The notes beneath the pieces were generated by a model that was not told the DNA's origin, ran no database searches, and saw only the letters and a program-made list of their open reading frames with translations. The translations under genes and the position numbers were made by a program. 25,497 bases of DNA. Origin: Bacteroidota bacterium. Lineage in GTDB: Bacteria > Bacteroidota > Ignavibacteria > Kapaibacteriales > UBA2268. Positions 8,360-15,696 of the stretch are shown one piece after another. The first letter of the stretch is position 1. Each line of letters starts with the position of its first letter. Location: the NCBI GenBank assembly GCA_024280675.1, contig JAJRPT010000021.1:1-25497 (forward strand). The letters are read 5' to 3'.

Positions 8360-8803
8360 ATGCTTTACGTTACAAAAAGAATGACATTCGCCGCTTCTCA
8401 CCGCCTTCACAACCCAGATTGGGATGATGAAAAAAATGCAAAAGTTTTTGATAGATGCAATAATAAAAACGGACACGGACATAATTATGTGATGGAAATT
8501 ACGATTGCTGGTTTACCCGATCTCGATACTGGCTATGTGATTGATTTAAAAGAACTTAAAAGAATTATTAAACGAGAACTCGTTGATATTGTCGATCATA
8601 AACATTTTAATATTGATGTGGACTTTATGATTGGGATTATTCCTTCTGTGGAGCATCTTGCGGTGAAGTTCTGGCAACAGCTCGAGAATAAATTTGCCGC
8701 TGGGCTAAAGCTGCACAAGATTAAGCTCTGGGAAACCGAAAATAATTCTGTGGAATATTTTGGCGGGGACGTAGAAATCAAACAATTTAAACTTATTCCA
8801 TGA
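8360..8803 (+). CDS. 6-pyruvoyl-tetrahydropterin synthase / QueD family enzyme
   Basis: The 147-residue T-fold enzyme carries zinc-binding His14 (in AASHRLH), His39 and His41 (in NGHGHNY), and catalytic Cys33. The C-terminal block KIKLWETENNSVEYFGG supplies the pterin-binding Glu. The spacing of Cys33 from the HGH motif (CNNKNGHGHNY) and the DHKHFNIDV segment closely resemble true 6-pyruvoyl-tetrahydropterin synthases such as the mammalian enzyme, rather than queuosine-pathway QueD. A role in tetrahydropterin synthesis from 7,8-dihydroneopterin triphosphate is therefore favoured, though QueD activity cannot be ruled out. Its stop overlaps the RNase HII start (ATGA), so the two genes are coupled. 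No other pterin or queuosine gene is in the window. Confidence 0.85.
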   Translation: MLYVTKRMTFAASHRLHNPDWDDEKNAKVFDRCNNKNGHGHNYVMEITIAGLPDLDTGYVIDLKELKRIIKRELVDIVDHKHFNIDVDFMIGIIPSVEHLAVKFWQQLENKFAAGLKLHKIKLWETENNSVEYFGGDVEIKQFKLIP

Positions 8804-9441
8804 AAAAAGCGATATTTCCAAACTTTGATCAAGAAGCACAATTCAGCCGTGAATATAAAAGAATTGCAGGCGTAGACGAAGTTGGGCGAGGTTGCTTGGC
8901 AGGTCCAGTGGTGGCGTGTGCTGTGATTCTGCCCAAAGATTTTAATATTCCCTCAGAATTAAATGATTCTAAAAAACTTGCACCAAAGACAAGAGAAAAG
9001 TTATTTGAGGAATTAACAAACAACACAAATATTGATTTTGGCTTGGGATGGGTGGATGAATCAAAAATTGATGAAATAAATATATTGCAGGCGACATTTC
9101 TTGCGATGAAAAAAGCAGTTGATAATTTATCCAATCGTGCAGATTTCCTTCTCATTGATGGGAATAAATTTGTGAGTGGTTTTCGCCCACACAAATGTAT
9201 AATTATGGGCGATCAGAAATCCGTCTCCATTGCCACAGCATCAATCATAGCAAAGGTCTCAAGAGATAAATATATGTCAGAGTTTGTTGAGAAAAAATAC
9301 CCAGAGTATGGGTTTAGCAAGCACAAAGGTTATGCCACAAAGAAACATTTTGATGCCATTGACAATCATGGAGTTTCTCCAATTCACAGACTAAGTTTTC
9401 TAAGGAAATACCATGCTAGGCAGTTGAGTTTATTTACTTGA
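8800..9441 (+). CDS. rnhB: Ribonuclease HII
   Basis: The 213-residue cytoplasmic nuclease cleaves the RNA strand of RNA-DNA hybrids and single ribonucleotides in DNA. The metal-binding acidic residues are all visible: Asp26 and Glu27 in IAGVDEVGRG, Asp120 in LLIDGN, and Asp138 in GDQKSVSIATASIIAKVSRD. The 120-to-138 spacing equals that of the E. coli enzyme (108 to 126). NDSKKL at 55-60 and the C-terminal YPEYGFSKHKGYATKKH block are also typical. The ATG overlaps the stop of the preceding pterin synthase gene by four bases. The gene ends two bases from the stop of the convergent DHH phosphoesterase gene. Confidence 0.96.
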   Translation: MKKAIFPNFDQEAQFSREYKRIAGVDEVGRGCLAGPVVACAVILPKDFNIPSELNDSKKLAPKTREKLFEELTNNTNIDFGLGWVDESKIDEINILQATFLAMKKAVDNLSNRADFLLIDGNKFVSGFRPHKCIIMGDQKSVSIATASIIAKVSRDKYMSEFVEKKYPEYGFSKHKGYATKKHFDAIDNHGVSPIHRLSFLRKYHARQLSLFT

Positions 9442-9443
9442 AC

Positions 9444-10439
9444 TCAAAATAACGCTTTAGCACTTTTGATTACTACTTCTTTAATTTTATTAAAGTCACC
9501 ATTTTTGACTCTTGCCCCGCTTGCATAGGAATGCCCACCCCCGCCAAATTCTTCGGCTAGCTCACGGGTTGAGATGCCATCTCGGGAGCGAAAAGAAATA
9601 CGCAACTCATCAGGAGATTTCAGCTCCGTAATAGTTATAGCAAGATTCACTCCTGCAATTTTCAGACCTTGAGAAGCAAAGCCTTCGGTATCTTTTTGAC
9701 TTGTACCCGTTTCTTCAAATATTTTGTGAGGCAGAAGCATTAGAGAAAGTCTACCACCATGGTGCAACTCAATAGAATTGAGCGAAGAACCAAGCAAACG
9801 CAAGCCCGCATGTGAGTTTCTGCCATGAATCATATTATACAAATATTCTGGATCTGCACCGTTATCCAACAAATTAGCACAAATTCGGAAAGTATCGGCA
9901 CTTGTCCTATCAAAACGAAATGAACCAGTGTCGGTCATTATCCCAACATAGATCGCTTTTGCGGCAATCTCGCTCAAGCTATGAGCGGATTCTTGCCAGA
10001 TTTTCCAGACCATCTCAGCCGTCGATGCAGATTCAACATCCATATAATAATGATGGGCGAATGGTTTTGGAAAAAGATGATGGTCAATCACAATTATCTC
10101 ACCACAAGACAAACAGAGCTTGCCTATCTCCCCCAGTCGTTTTGGGTCATTCAAATCCAATATTATTGTACAAGTTTTTTCATCGAACAATTCAGCATGT
10201 TTTTCAAGTTCAAATTGCTCGATTATTTTATTCTCATCTAAGAAAATAAGTTCATCTGGAGTTGAGCTAATGTTTATAATTCTTGCTTTTTCATTCATTT
10301 TCTGGAGCAATTCGTATATTCCAAGTGCCGAACCTATTGCGTCACCATCTGGGTTAATGTGAGTTGTGATGATATAATTATCCACCCCATCATTGTTCTC
10401 TAAAATATTGAGAATGTCTTTTGCATTTAATTCTTTCAT
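9444..10439 (-). CDS. DHH/DHHA1 phosphoesterase, NrnA-like (oligoribonuclease / pAp phosphatase)
   Basis: The 331-residue protein has the two-domain DHH architecture. Residues 27-37 are HINPDGDAIGS (motif I metal ligands), Asp95 lies in ILDLND, DHH is at 119-121, and Asp170 is in GIMTDTGSFRF. The C-terminal DHHA1 domain ends with GGGGHSYASGA from residue 299, which binds substrate. Family members of this size (NrnA) degrade nano-RNA and dephosphorylate 3'-phosphoadenosine 5'-phosphate; some relatives hydrolyse cyclic dinucleotides. The assignment to NrnA rather than another stand-alone DHH-DHHA1 enzyme rests on length and architecture. It is single on its strand, convergent with rnhB and divergent from the PASTA gene across 91 bases. 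Confidence 0.88.
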   Translation of the reverse strand: MKELNAKDILNILENNDGVDNYIITTHINPDGDAIGSALGIYELLQKMNEKARIINISSTPDELIFLDENKIIEQFELEKHAELFDEKTCTIILDLNDPKRLGEIGKLCLSCGEIIVIDHHLFPKPFAHHYYMDVESASTAEMVWKIWQESAHSLSEIAAKAIYVGIMTDTGSFRFDRTSADTFRICANLLDNGADPEYLYNMIHGRNSHAGLRLLGSSLNSIELHHGGRLSLMLLPHKIFEETGTSQKDTEGFASQGLKIAGVNLAITITELKSPDELRISFRSRDGISTRELAEEFGGGGHSYASGARVKNGDFNKIKEVVIKSAKALF

Positions 10440-10530
10440 TTATTTTCCAGTTTTTGAAATTACAAGAATGCTAATCTAACACAAATTGTTATCTTGCAGG
10501 TCTTGTTCGGTAAAATCTCATAGAATTATC

Positions 10531-11577
10531 ATGGAAGAATCAGAAAAAGAAAAATATTTAAGAGAATTAAAAGAATTCTACAAAAACAAAGGGCGGAAAA
10601 AGTTTAAAGAAGATACTGAGGAGAGAAATGGCAAAAGTGACGATGCCGAAAGTGTAAAAAAAGTTGAGAAGGAAGATGGCAATGCTTCTAATTCTGAAAA
10701 TAATATTCAACAATTAGAAGTCAGCGACACAAGTACAGATTCTGGTGAAAAAGAAAACAATGACAACTCAAGCACAAGCAAAGATGAGCAGATAAAACAA
10801 GGCGAAAGTCTTAGTTTTTGGGCAAAGTTACTTGTTTATAAAAATTTTGCAAAAGTTGCAATTTACTTTGTCGTCACTCTATGGACCTTGATTTGGATTG
10901 CAGATAATTATGTGATAGAAAAGCTTGTCCATCAAAAAGAAATTATTGTATTGCCAAATCTTGAGGGAATTGATTCTAGCGATGCAATAAATATTCTGCA
11001 AAAACTTGGATTGAGACCATTGGTTTCTAAAGCTCAACACAGCAAAAAGTATTCTTCTGGAAAAGTTATCAGGCAAATTCCACGAGCAGAAGAGAAAGTT
11101 AGGCACGGCAGACCAATATATTTGACAATAAGTCTAGGAAGTGAAATTGTAATCGTGCCGAATCTTAAAGGAAAAACTGCCAGAGGAGCCAGAGCTGAGA
11201 TTATGAATCTAGGACTCAGCCCTGGTAAAATAAAATATATTTACCACGAAAGAGTGGTTGCCGACTGCGTTGTGAGGCAATCCAGGGAAGCGGGAAGTAA
11301 GGCACAGATTGGCGATGAAATTTCTTTGACGGTGAGTCGTGGTTCTGAGAATTTGATAATCATGCCTTCTCTTTTGGGAGTTAGCATTGAAAATATTGAG
11401 GATTTACTCGGTGAATTCGATTTAAATATTGGAACTATAAGCTACATTAAGGACGAGACCTACCAAGATGCTACAGTTATTGGTCAGTTTCCAGAAGCTG
11501 GGGAGATGACTCTGAGAAATTCTTATGTTGATTTGGAAGTGGTAAAGAACGAAGATGATGATCTTTTTGAATATTAA
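10531..11577 (+). CDS. Single-pass membrane protein with three PASTA domains
   Basis: The 348-residue protein has an N-terminal cytoplasmic region of about 100 residues that is rich in Lys, Glu, Ser and Asn and probably disordered. One membrane segment follows (VAIYFVVTLWTLIWIADNYVI), then three PASTA repeats outside the membrane. These open with VLPNLEG, VPNLKGKTARGARAEIMNLGL and MPSLLGVSIENIEDLL, and each ends in a short beta strand such as YLTISLG or SLTVSRG. PASTA domains bind peptidoglycan or muropeptides in Ser/Thr kinases and PBPs. Here no kinase or transpeptidase domain is attached. The frame is open to a TTG at 10486, but the ATG at 10531 starts the natural charged sequence MEESEKEKYLREL. 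It probably shares a transcript with the downstream exchanger gene. Confidence 0.85.
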   Translation: MEESEKEKYLRELKEFYKNKGRKKFKEDTEERNGKSDDAESVKKVEKEDGNASNSENNIQQLEVSDTSTDSGEKENNDNSSTSKDEQIKQGESLSFWAKLLVYKNFAKVAIYFVVTLWTLIWIADNYVIEKLVHQKEIIVLPNLEGIDSSDAINILQKLGLRPLVSKAQHSKKYSSGKVIRQIPRAEEKVRHGRPIYLTISLGSEIVIVPNLKGKTARGARAEIMNLGLSPGKIKYIYHERVVADCVVRQSREAGSKAQIGDEISLTVSRGSENLIIMPSLLGVSIENIEDLLGEFDLNIGTISYIKDETYQDATVIGQFPEAGEMTLRNSYVDLEVVKNEDDDLFEY

Positions 11578-11606
11578 ACAATGAAAACTGAAAGGAACCT
11601 TACATA

Positions 11607-12719
11607 TTGGAGCTGATGATATTAATACAAGCCATAGTTTTGCTCTATATTTTTTATTTAATGGCAAAGGTATGCGACGACTATTTCATTGATAGTTTGG
11701 AGATAATCACACGTCGTCTGAAAATATCTGAAGATGTTGCCGGTGCTTCGTTTATGGCAATTGGTTCGAGTGCTCCTGAGCTTTTCATTGCTCTTATTGC
11801 ACTCACAAAAGCTGGTCAAGAATCAATCGGAGTGGGAACTATTGTGGGGTCTGCAATCTTCAATGTGCTTGTCATCATAGGTGCTTCGGCTTGGGTTGCT
11901 AAAACTATTCTGGACTGGAAGCCACTTTTACGGGATATACTCTTCTACATCATTTCGCTTATCGTACTTGTTGTAACATTCCATGATGGCATAATTACAA
12001 GTGCTGAGGCATTAATCTACATCGCCGTCTACATCTTTTATTTACTTGTTTTAAAAAGATGGAAAAAATGGATACCAGTCGTGCCATCCAACAATGGCAA
12101 GATCCCAGAGGCAAATCAAAAAATAATAAACCTCAAGAACTACCACAAAAAAGGTAAAGCACTCAATTTTAAGTTTATTCAAAAGATTTCCAAGAGCATA
12201 CTCAATTTAACTTTCCCTGATTTAAAGAAAAATGAAAACCTTTATCTAGTTTCTTTTGGTGTGAGTATTGTCTGGATTGCCATGCTCTCTTGGGCAATGG
12301 TTGAGATTGGAATTGATATGGCAACACACCTTGGCGTGCCACCCGCAATTATTGGTCTGACAATTCTTGCTGCTGGAACTTCAATTCCAGATCTTCTTTC
12401 ATCGGTAATCGCCTCACGTCGTGGGATGGGAAATATGGCACTCTCAAACGCACTGGGTTCCAATACATTTGATATACTTATCGGTCTTGGTGTGCCGTGG
12501 CTCTTGTATATTTGGATTAGCGAACAAACTATGGCAGTAGAGACAGAAAGCCTTATGGTATCGGTTGTGCTTCTATTCTCGACCGTCATACTGCTCGGGG
12601 TGATTCTAATTGTCAAGAAGTTTGTAATCGACAGAAAGGTTGGTTTCTTCTTAATTCTTATTTACTTCCTGTACCTGATTTATGCCGTAATTGACGCTGT
12701 CTACCCAAACTTATTCTAG
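11607..12719 (+). CDS. Na+/Ca2+ exchanger (CaCA family), NCKX-like
   Basis: Inner-membrane antiporter of about ten helices (370 residues) with the two inverted alpha repeats of the CaCA superfamily. Alpha-1 contains FMAIGSSAPELF with Glu58 and GVGTIVGSAIFNVL. Alpha-2 contains AAGTSIPDLLSSVIASRRG with Asp262, and SNALGSNTFDILIGLG with Asp289. Both repeats read like potassium-dependent exchangers (NCKX). Asp289 sits 27 residues after Asp262, as the K+-determining Asp575 does after Asp548 in NCKX2. A charged cytoplasmic loop (about 150-210) separates the halves. The annotated start is TTG at 11607; an ATG at 11616 (367 residues) is equally likely and overlaps the stop of an 11-codon leader frame. 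It lies 29 bases after the PASTA gene and converges on the STAS gene. Confidence 0.9.
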   Translation: MELMILIQAIVLLYIFYLMAKVCDDYFIDSLEIITRRLKISEDVAGASFMAIGSSAPELFIALIALTKAGQESIGVGTIVGSAIFNVLVIIGASAWVAKTILDWKPLLRDILFYIISLIVLVVTFHDGIITSAEALIYIAVYIFYLLVLKRWKKWIPVVPSNNGKIPEANQKIINLKNYHKKGKALNFKFIQKISKSILNLTFPDLKKNENLYLVSFGVSIVWIAMLSWAMVEIGIDMATHLGVPPAIIGLTILAAGTSIPDLLSSVIASRRGMGNMALSNALGSNTFDILIGLGVPWLLYIWISEQTMAVETESLMVSVVLLFSTVILLGVILIVKKFVIDRKVGFFLILIYFLYLIYAVIDAVYPNLF

Positions 12720-12780
12720 TGGAAGTTTATAGATTATCAAAGTCACAATTATTTTCTGCAAACCTTATACCAGCAAGCAA

Positions 12781-13143
12781 TTAATCATTTCCGCCATTAA
12801 GATTCGGGTCAAAGACCTCCAGAGCGTCACTTAATTTGTTATAAAACTCAAACAATGGTTCAATTTGAGTAATGCTCATCATTGATTTTATGTATTCATT
12901 AGTTCCTACTATCACCACTGGAATATCAAAATCCTTTAATTGCCGGTAAGCAAGTAGCAGCGCGCCAAAGCCCGCACTATCAATAGAATTGACCTCTGAA
13001 AGATCAATGATAAATGCCTCAAGACCAGGTTGGCAGAAAATCAAAAACTCGGCCTTATAACGTGAGGAGATTTCACTTTCTATTTTTTGATTCTTGATTT
13101 GGAAAATAATCAGATTATCTCTTCTCTCAAGTATATATTTCAT
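12781..13143 (-). CDS. STAS-domain protein, anti-sigma factor antagonist-like
   Basis: The 120-residue single STAS domain resembles SpoIIAA. The segment IIDLSEVNSIDSAGFGALLLAYRQLK carries Ser56 in the DSAG motif, the position phosphorylated by anti-sigma kinases in SpoIIAA and RsbV. The fold's alternating strands and helices can be followed to FEFYNKLSDALEVF. Such proteins act in partner-switching circuits that free a sigma factor or other output. No cognate kinase, phosphatase or sigma gene is next to it, so its pathway is unknown. It diverges from the glycosyltransferase gene across only 39 bases and converges with the exchanger gene. Confidence 0.85.
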   Translation of the reverse strand: MKYILERRDNLIIFQIKNQKIESEISSRYKAEFLIFCQPGLEAFIIDLSEVNSIDSAGFGALLLAYRQLKDFDIPVVIVGTNEYIKSMMSITQIEPLFEFYNKLSDALEVFDPNLNGGND

Positions 13144-13182
13144 TTATTAATTCCTTTATAGCAATTTTATTTATTTTCGTAA

Positions 13183-14238
13183 ATGCAAAATAAGTTAAAT
13201 GAAAATATAAAAAAAATATTAATCATCAGACTAAGCTCAATTGGCGATATTATTTTGACCACTGAGCTTATTAGATTAACAAAAAAGGCTTTTGGCTCTG
13301 CAGAAATTGATTTCTTGGTGTTTAAACATTTTGCCAGCGTCCTTGAACATAATCCACACATTGACAATTTAATCAAATATGACAAAAGCCTGAATAAAGA
13401 GGAAATTCTATCTCATCGTAGCAATTATGATTTAATAATTGACTTGCAGAATAATTCTCGCTCAAGAGTGTGGTCAAGTGGGATTTCCGGTAATATTAAA
13501 AGATACAGGAAAAACAGACTAAAAAAGCTATCTCTTGTCTATCTGAAAACCAGAAGCAAAGCAATTCCTCCAATTCCAACAGTTTATCTTGATTGCCTCA
13601 GTGATTTCAATATCAAAAGTGATGGCAAAGGGCTTGAGTTCTGGCTCGAAGGCGAGCAAGAAGTCTACCCACCATCGCAAAGGGATAGACCAGAGAAAAT
13701 AAAAATAATTGGTATAGCTCCCAGTGCTCACCACCCAAGCAAGCAATGGCCAAAAGAATATTTCAAACAGTTGATTTCGGATTTAGATGAAAAATATGAC
13801 GAAGTGAGTTTCTTTGTTTTTGGTGGAAAAGATGACACGAATACATCTGGCTTTATTTGCCATGGATTGGAAAATATTGATGTTACCGATTTTACAGGAA
13901 AGTTAAGCATCTCTGGCACTGCCCAAAAGATAGACGAATGTGACTTGCTCATCTCCAATGACACTGGTCTTGTCCACATTGCTACGGCTAGGAGAATCAA
14001 GCTACTAGTAATTTTTGGATCAACAGTACCTGAGCTTGGTTTTGCACCCTATGCCTCCTATGCCTCCTGTGACACTAATTCACTTGTTGTGGAGAACAAT
14101 TCAATAAGATGTAGACCATGTACTCACATCGGACGGAGTAAATGCCCCAAATCCCATCTTGATTGTCTTAAAACTATTTCCACAAAAGATGTGGCTGACT
14201 CTGTGGAAAAATTATTTCCTATAAATCATAGTCTTTGA
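13183..14238 (+). CDS. Glycosyltransferase family 9 (heptosyltransferase-like)
   Basis: The 351-residue GT-B enzyme begins with the GT9 signature ILIIRLSSIGDIILTTELI (residues about 11-30), where the Asp is the catalytic base candidate. The second domain has GIAPSAHHPSKQWPKEYF for nucleotide-sugar binding and ISNDTGLVHIATA, followed by VIFGSTVPELGFAPYA. The C-terminal cysteine cluster (CRPC, CPKSHLDC) is common in this family. GT9 enzymes add heptose or similar sugars to the LPS inner core on the cytoplasmic face, although the sugar cannot be read from sequence. Its last 27 bases overlap the 3' end of the GldM-like gene on the other strand. A nine-base tandem repeat at 14049-14066 encodes YASYAS. 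Confidence 0.9.
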   Translation: MQNKLNENIKKILIIRLSSIGDIILTTELIRLTKKAFGSAEIDFLVFKHFASVLEHNPHIDNLIKYDKSLNKEEILSHRSNYDLIIDLQNNSRSRVWSSGISGNIKRYRKNRLKKLSLVYLKTRSKAIPPIPTVYLDCLSDFNIKSDGKGLEFWLEGEQEVYPPSQRDRPEKIKIIGIAPSAHHPSKQWPKEYFKQLISDLDEKYDEVSFFVFGGKDDTNTSGFICHGLENIDVTDFTGKLSISGTAQKIDECDLLISNDTGLVHIATARRIKLLVIFGSTVPELGFAPYASYASCDTNSLVVENNSIRCRPCTHIGRSKCPKSHLDCLKTISTKDVADSVEKLFPINHSL

Positions 14239-15696
14239 AACAAAACCACGTGAATCAATTGCTTTTAATTCAATTTTATCAAAGTCCGAAACTCTAGATT
14301 TTTTAATGGCGAACACCTGCAATGTCCCACCTTCAATCTTCTGGGTGGAACCAGTCAAATCTCTGAACTCTAAGCCTTGGCTAGAAACTATTTCAACTAC
14401 TAAATTTTTGTTTGACTCGTGAATTCCGTAAGATTTCGTAGTAATTAAAACATCATCATCCTTTTCTCTAAAAGAAATTATTTCTGGCGACGGGTAACTT
14501 TTAACAGATATAGCAATTCTTTCTGGGAGAATTTCGGTGCCGATAATTCGCTCAAGATAAAGAGTAGAACCAGTATCTAAAACTGAAGGAGTGAAATCAA
14601 ATTTGGCAGAATTATTGGTCTCAAATATTATATTATTGCCTTTGCTTATCCTAGAATAGGCTTTTTGCGATGAAATTATTGGTAACTTCGGGTCGATTGG
14701 ATATTTCTTTTCTGGATACATGACCCTCTCAACGACTGGATTTCCAATGGCAATAGGTGAAACCTTAAATGAGGTAGAAACTTCTTCTATGCCATTTTTT
14801 GACTTTATAAACACTTCAACATTGAGATCACCATAAGCTGGGGTAATTCCTTTAATTATCAAATACTTACTATTTCTTTCTAATATTTTAACAGACTCCA
14901 CCATCTTCTGGTCATCAGAGTCTACACTTATTCTAATGTCTTGGTCTATGTCGGAGAGATTTTGAATCCCAATCAAGTAAATTTTATTCTGCCAAGACGA
15001 ATAAGCAAGCGATTTAAGAGAATTATTCTCAGGATAAATATCAAGAAGATTAGAATAGGCATAAACCTTCACTGGAATATTTCTTTGGGCATCACCGGCT
15101 TTATTTTCTTCCCCAGATTCGCCCGCATCCCTTTGCTGTGAGGGAATAAGCCGGCGTGAGAGTGAGCGAGGTTGCTCGTCAATGTAATAAATATTGAGCG
15201 AAAACTCTGTTCGTGAATAGGTTTTCTCTTTTTGCAGGCTATCAAGATAAATATCTGCTTCACAGATTATAGTATAGTTTTTATTATAAAGTTGCTTTTC
15301 GTTGGGAAACCAAGTAAATTTAATATTATTAGTATTTTCTAGTTTCTCTATTACAAATAAAGTGGTAGAATCGCTTTCATCTATTCGCATCATTTTATTG
15401 CCAGATACTAGACTGAAATGATAATCAACCGAGTGGAGATTCCCAACTGGATAGATAATATTCGAGCTATCTTTTGAGACAATCTCAATCCCTTCAGCGC
15501 TTGCCCTAAGACGAAGATTTAGAGCTGATTTTTCAGACTTGATAAAAACTTGTGAGCTCTGCAATTTTGAGAACTCTGCTCCTGTTTCATTTGTGGGATT
15601 GTCAGTTTTTTTGGGAATCAAGAGTATTATTGCACTCAAATACAAGACAAAGTAAATTTCATTGAACCCTCGCTTTTTTTTTGCGAAATGCTTCAC
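14212..15696 (-). CDS. GldM-like periplasmic motor component (divergent)
   Basis: The 494-residue protein has one N-terminal membrane helix (about 13-27) after a basic stretch, then a long beta-rich periplasmic region. The opening KKKRGFNEIYFVLYLSAIILL parallels the GldM/PorM start, with Arg9 and an N-x-x-Y-x-V step in register with NLMYLV of Flavobacterium GldM. Length is near that of GldM (about 510). Later segments such as KIYLIGIQNLSDIDQDI and STSFKVSPIAIGNPVVE recall the third and fourth GldM domains. The start is GTG at 15696, overlapping the GldL-like stop as GTGA; no other start keeps the membrane helix. GldM with GldL forms the proton-driven motor of type IX secretion and gliding. 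Overall similarity is low, so this call rests on helix motif, order, length and partner. Codons 5-8 contain nine A in a row. Confidence 0.6.
   Translation of the reverse strand: MKHFAKKKRGFNEIYFVLYLSAIILLIPKKTDNPTNETGAEFSKLQSSQVFIKSEKSALNLRLRASAEGIEIVSKDSSNIIYPVGNLHSVDYHFSLVSGNKMMRIDESDSTTLFVIEKLENTNNIKFTWFPNEKQLYNKNYTIICEADIYLDSLQKEKTYSRTEFSLNIYYIDEQPRSLSRRLIPSQQRDAGESGEENKAGDAQRNIPVKVYAYSNLLDIYPENNSLKSLAYSSWQNKIYLIGIQNLSDIDQDIRISVDSDDQKMVESVKILERNSKYLIIKGITPAYGDLNVEVFIKSKNGIEEVSTSFKVSPIAIGNPVVERVMYPEKKYPIDPKLPIISSQKAYSRISKGNNIIFETNNSAKFDFTPSVLDTGSTLYLERIIGTEILPERIAISVKSYPSPEIISFREKDDDVLITTKSYGIHESNKNLVVEIVSSQGLEFRDLTGSTQKIEGGTLQVFAIKKSRVSDFDKIELKAIDSRGFVSKTMIYRK

Noticed and set aside
10486..10530. 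Upstream TTG start for the PASTA protein
   Set aside because: It adds a Cys/Ser-rich 15-residue stretch unlike the charged N-terminus that follows the ATG at 10531, and it occupies the likely promoter region.
14049..14066. Nine-base tandem repeat in the glycosyltransferase gene
   Set aside because: Only two full copies are present, in frame (YASYAS). It is too short to suggest a functional repeat or a CRISPR-like element.
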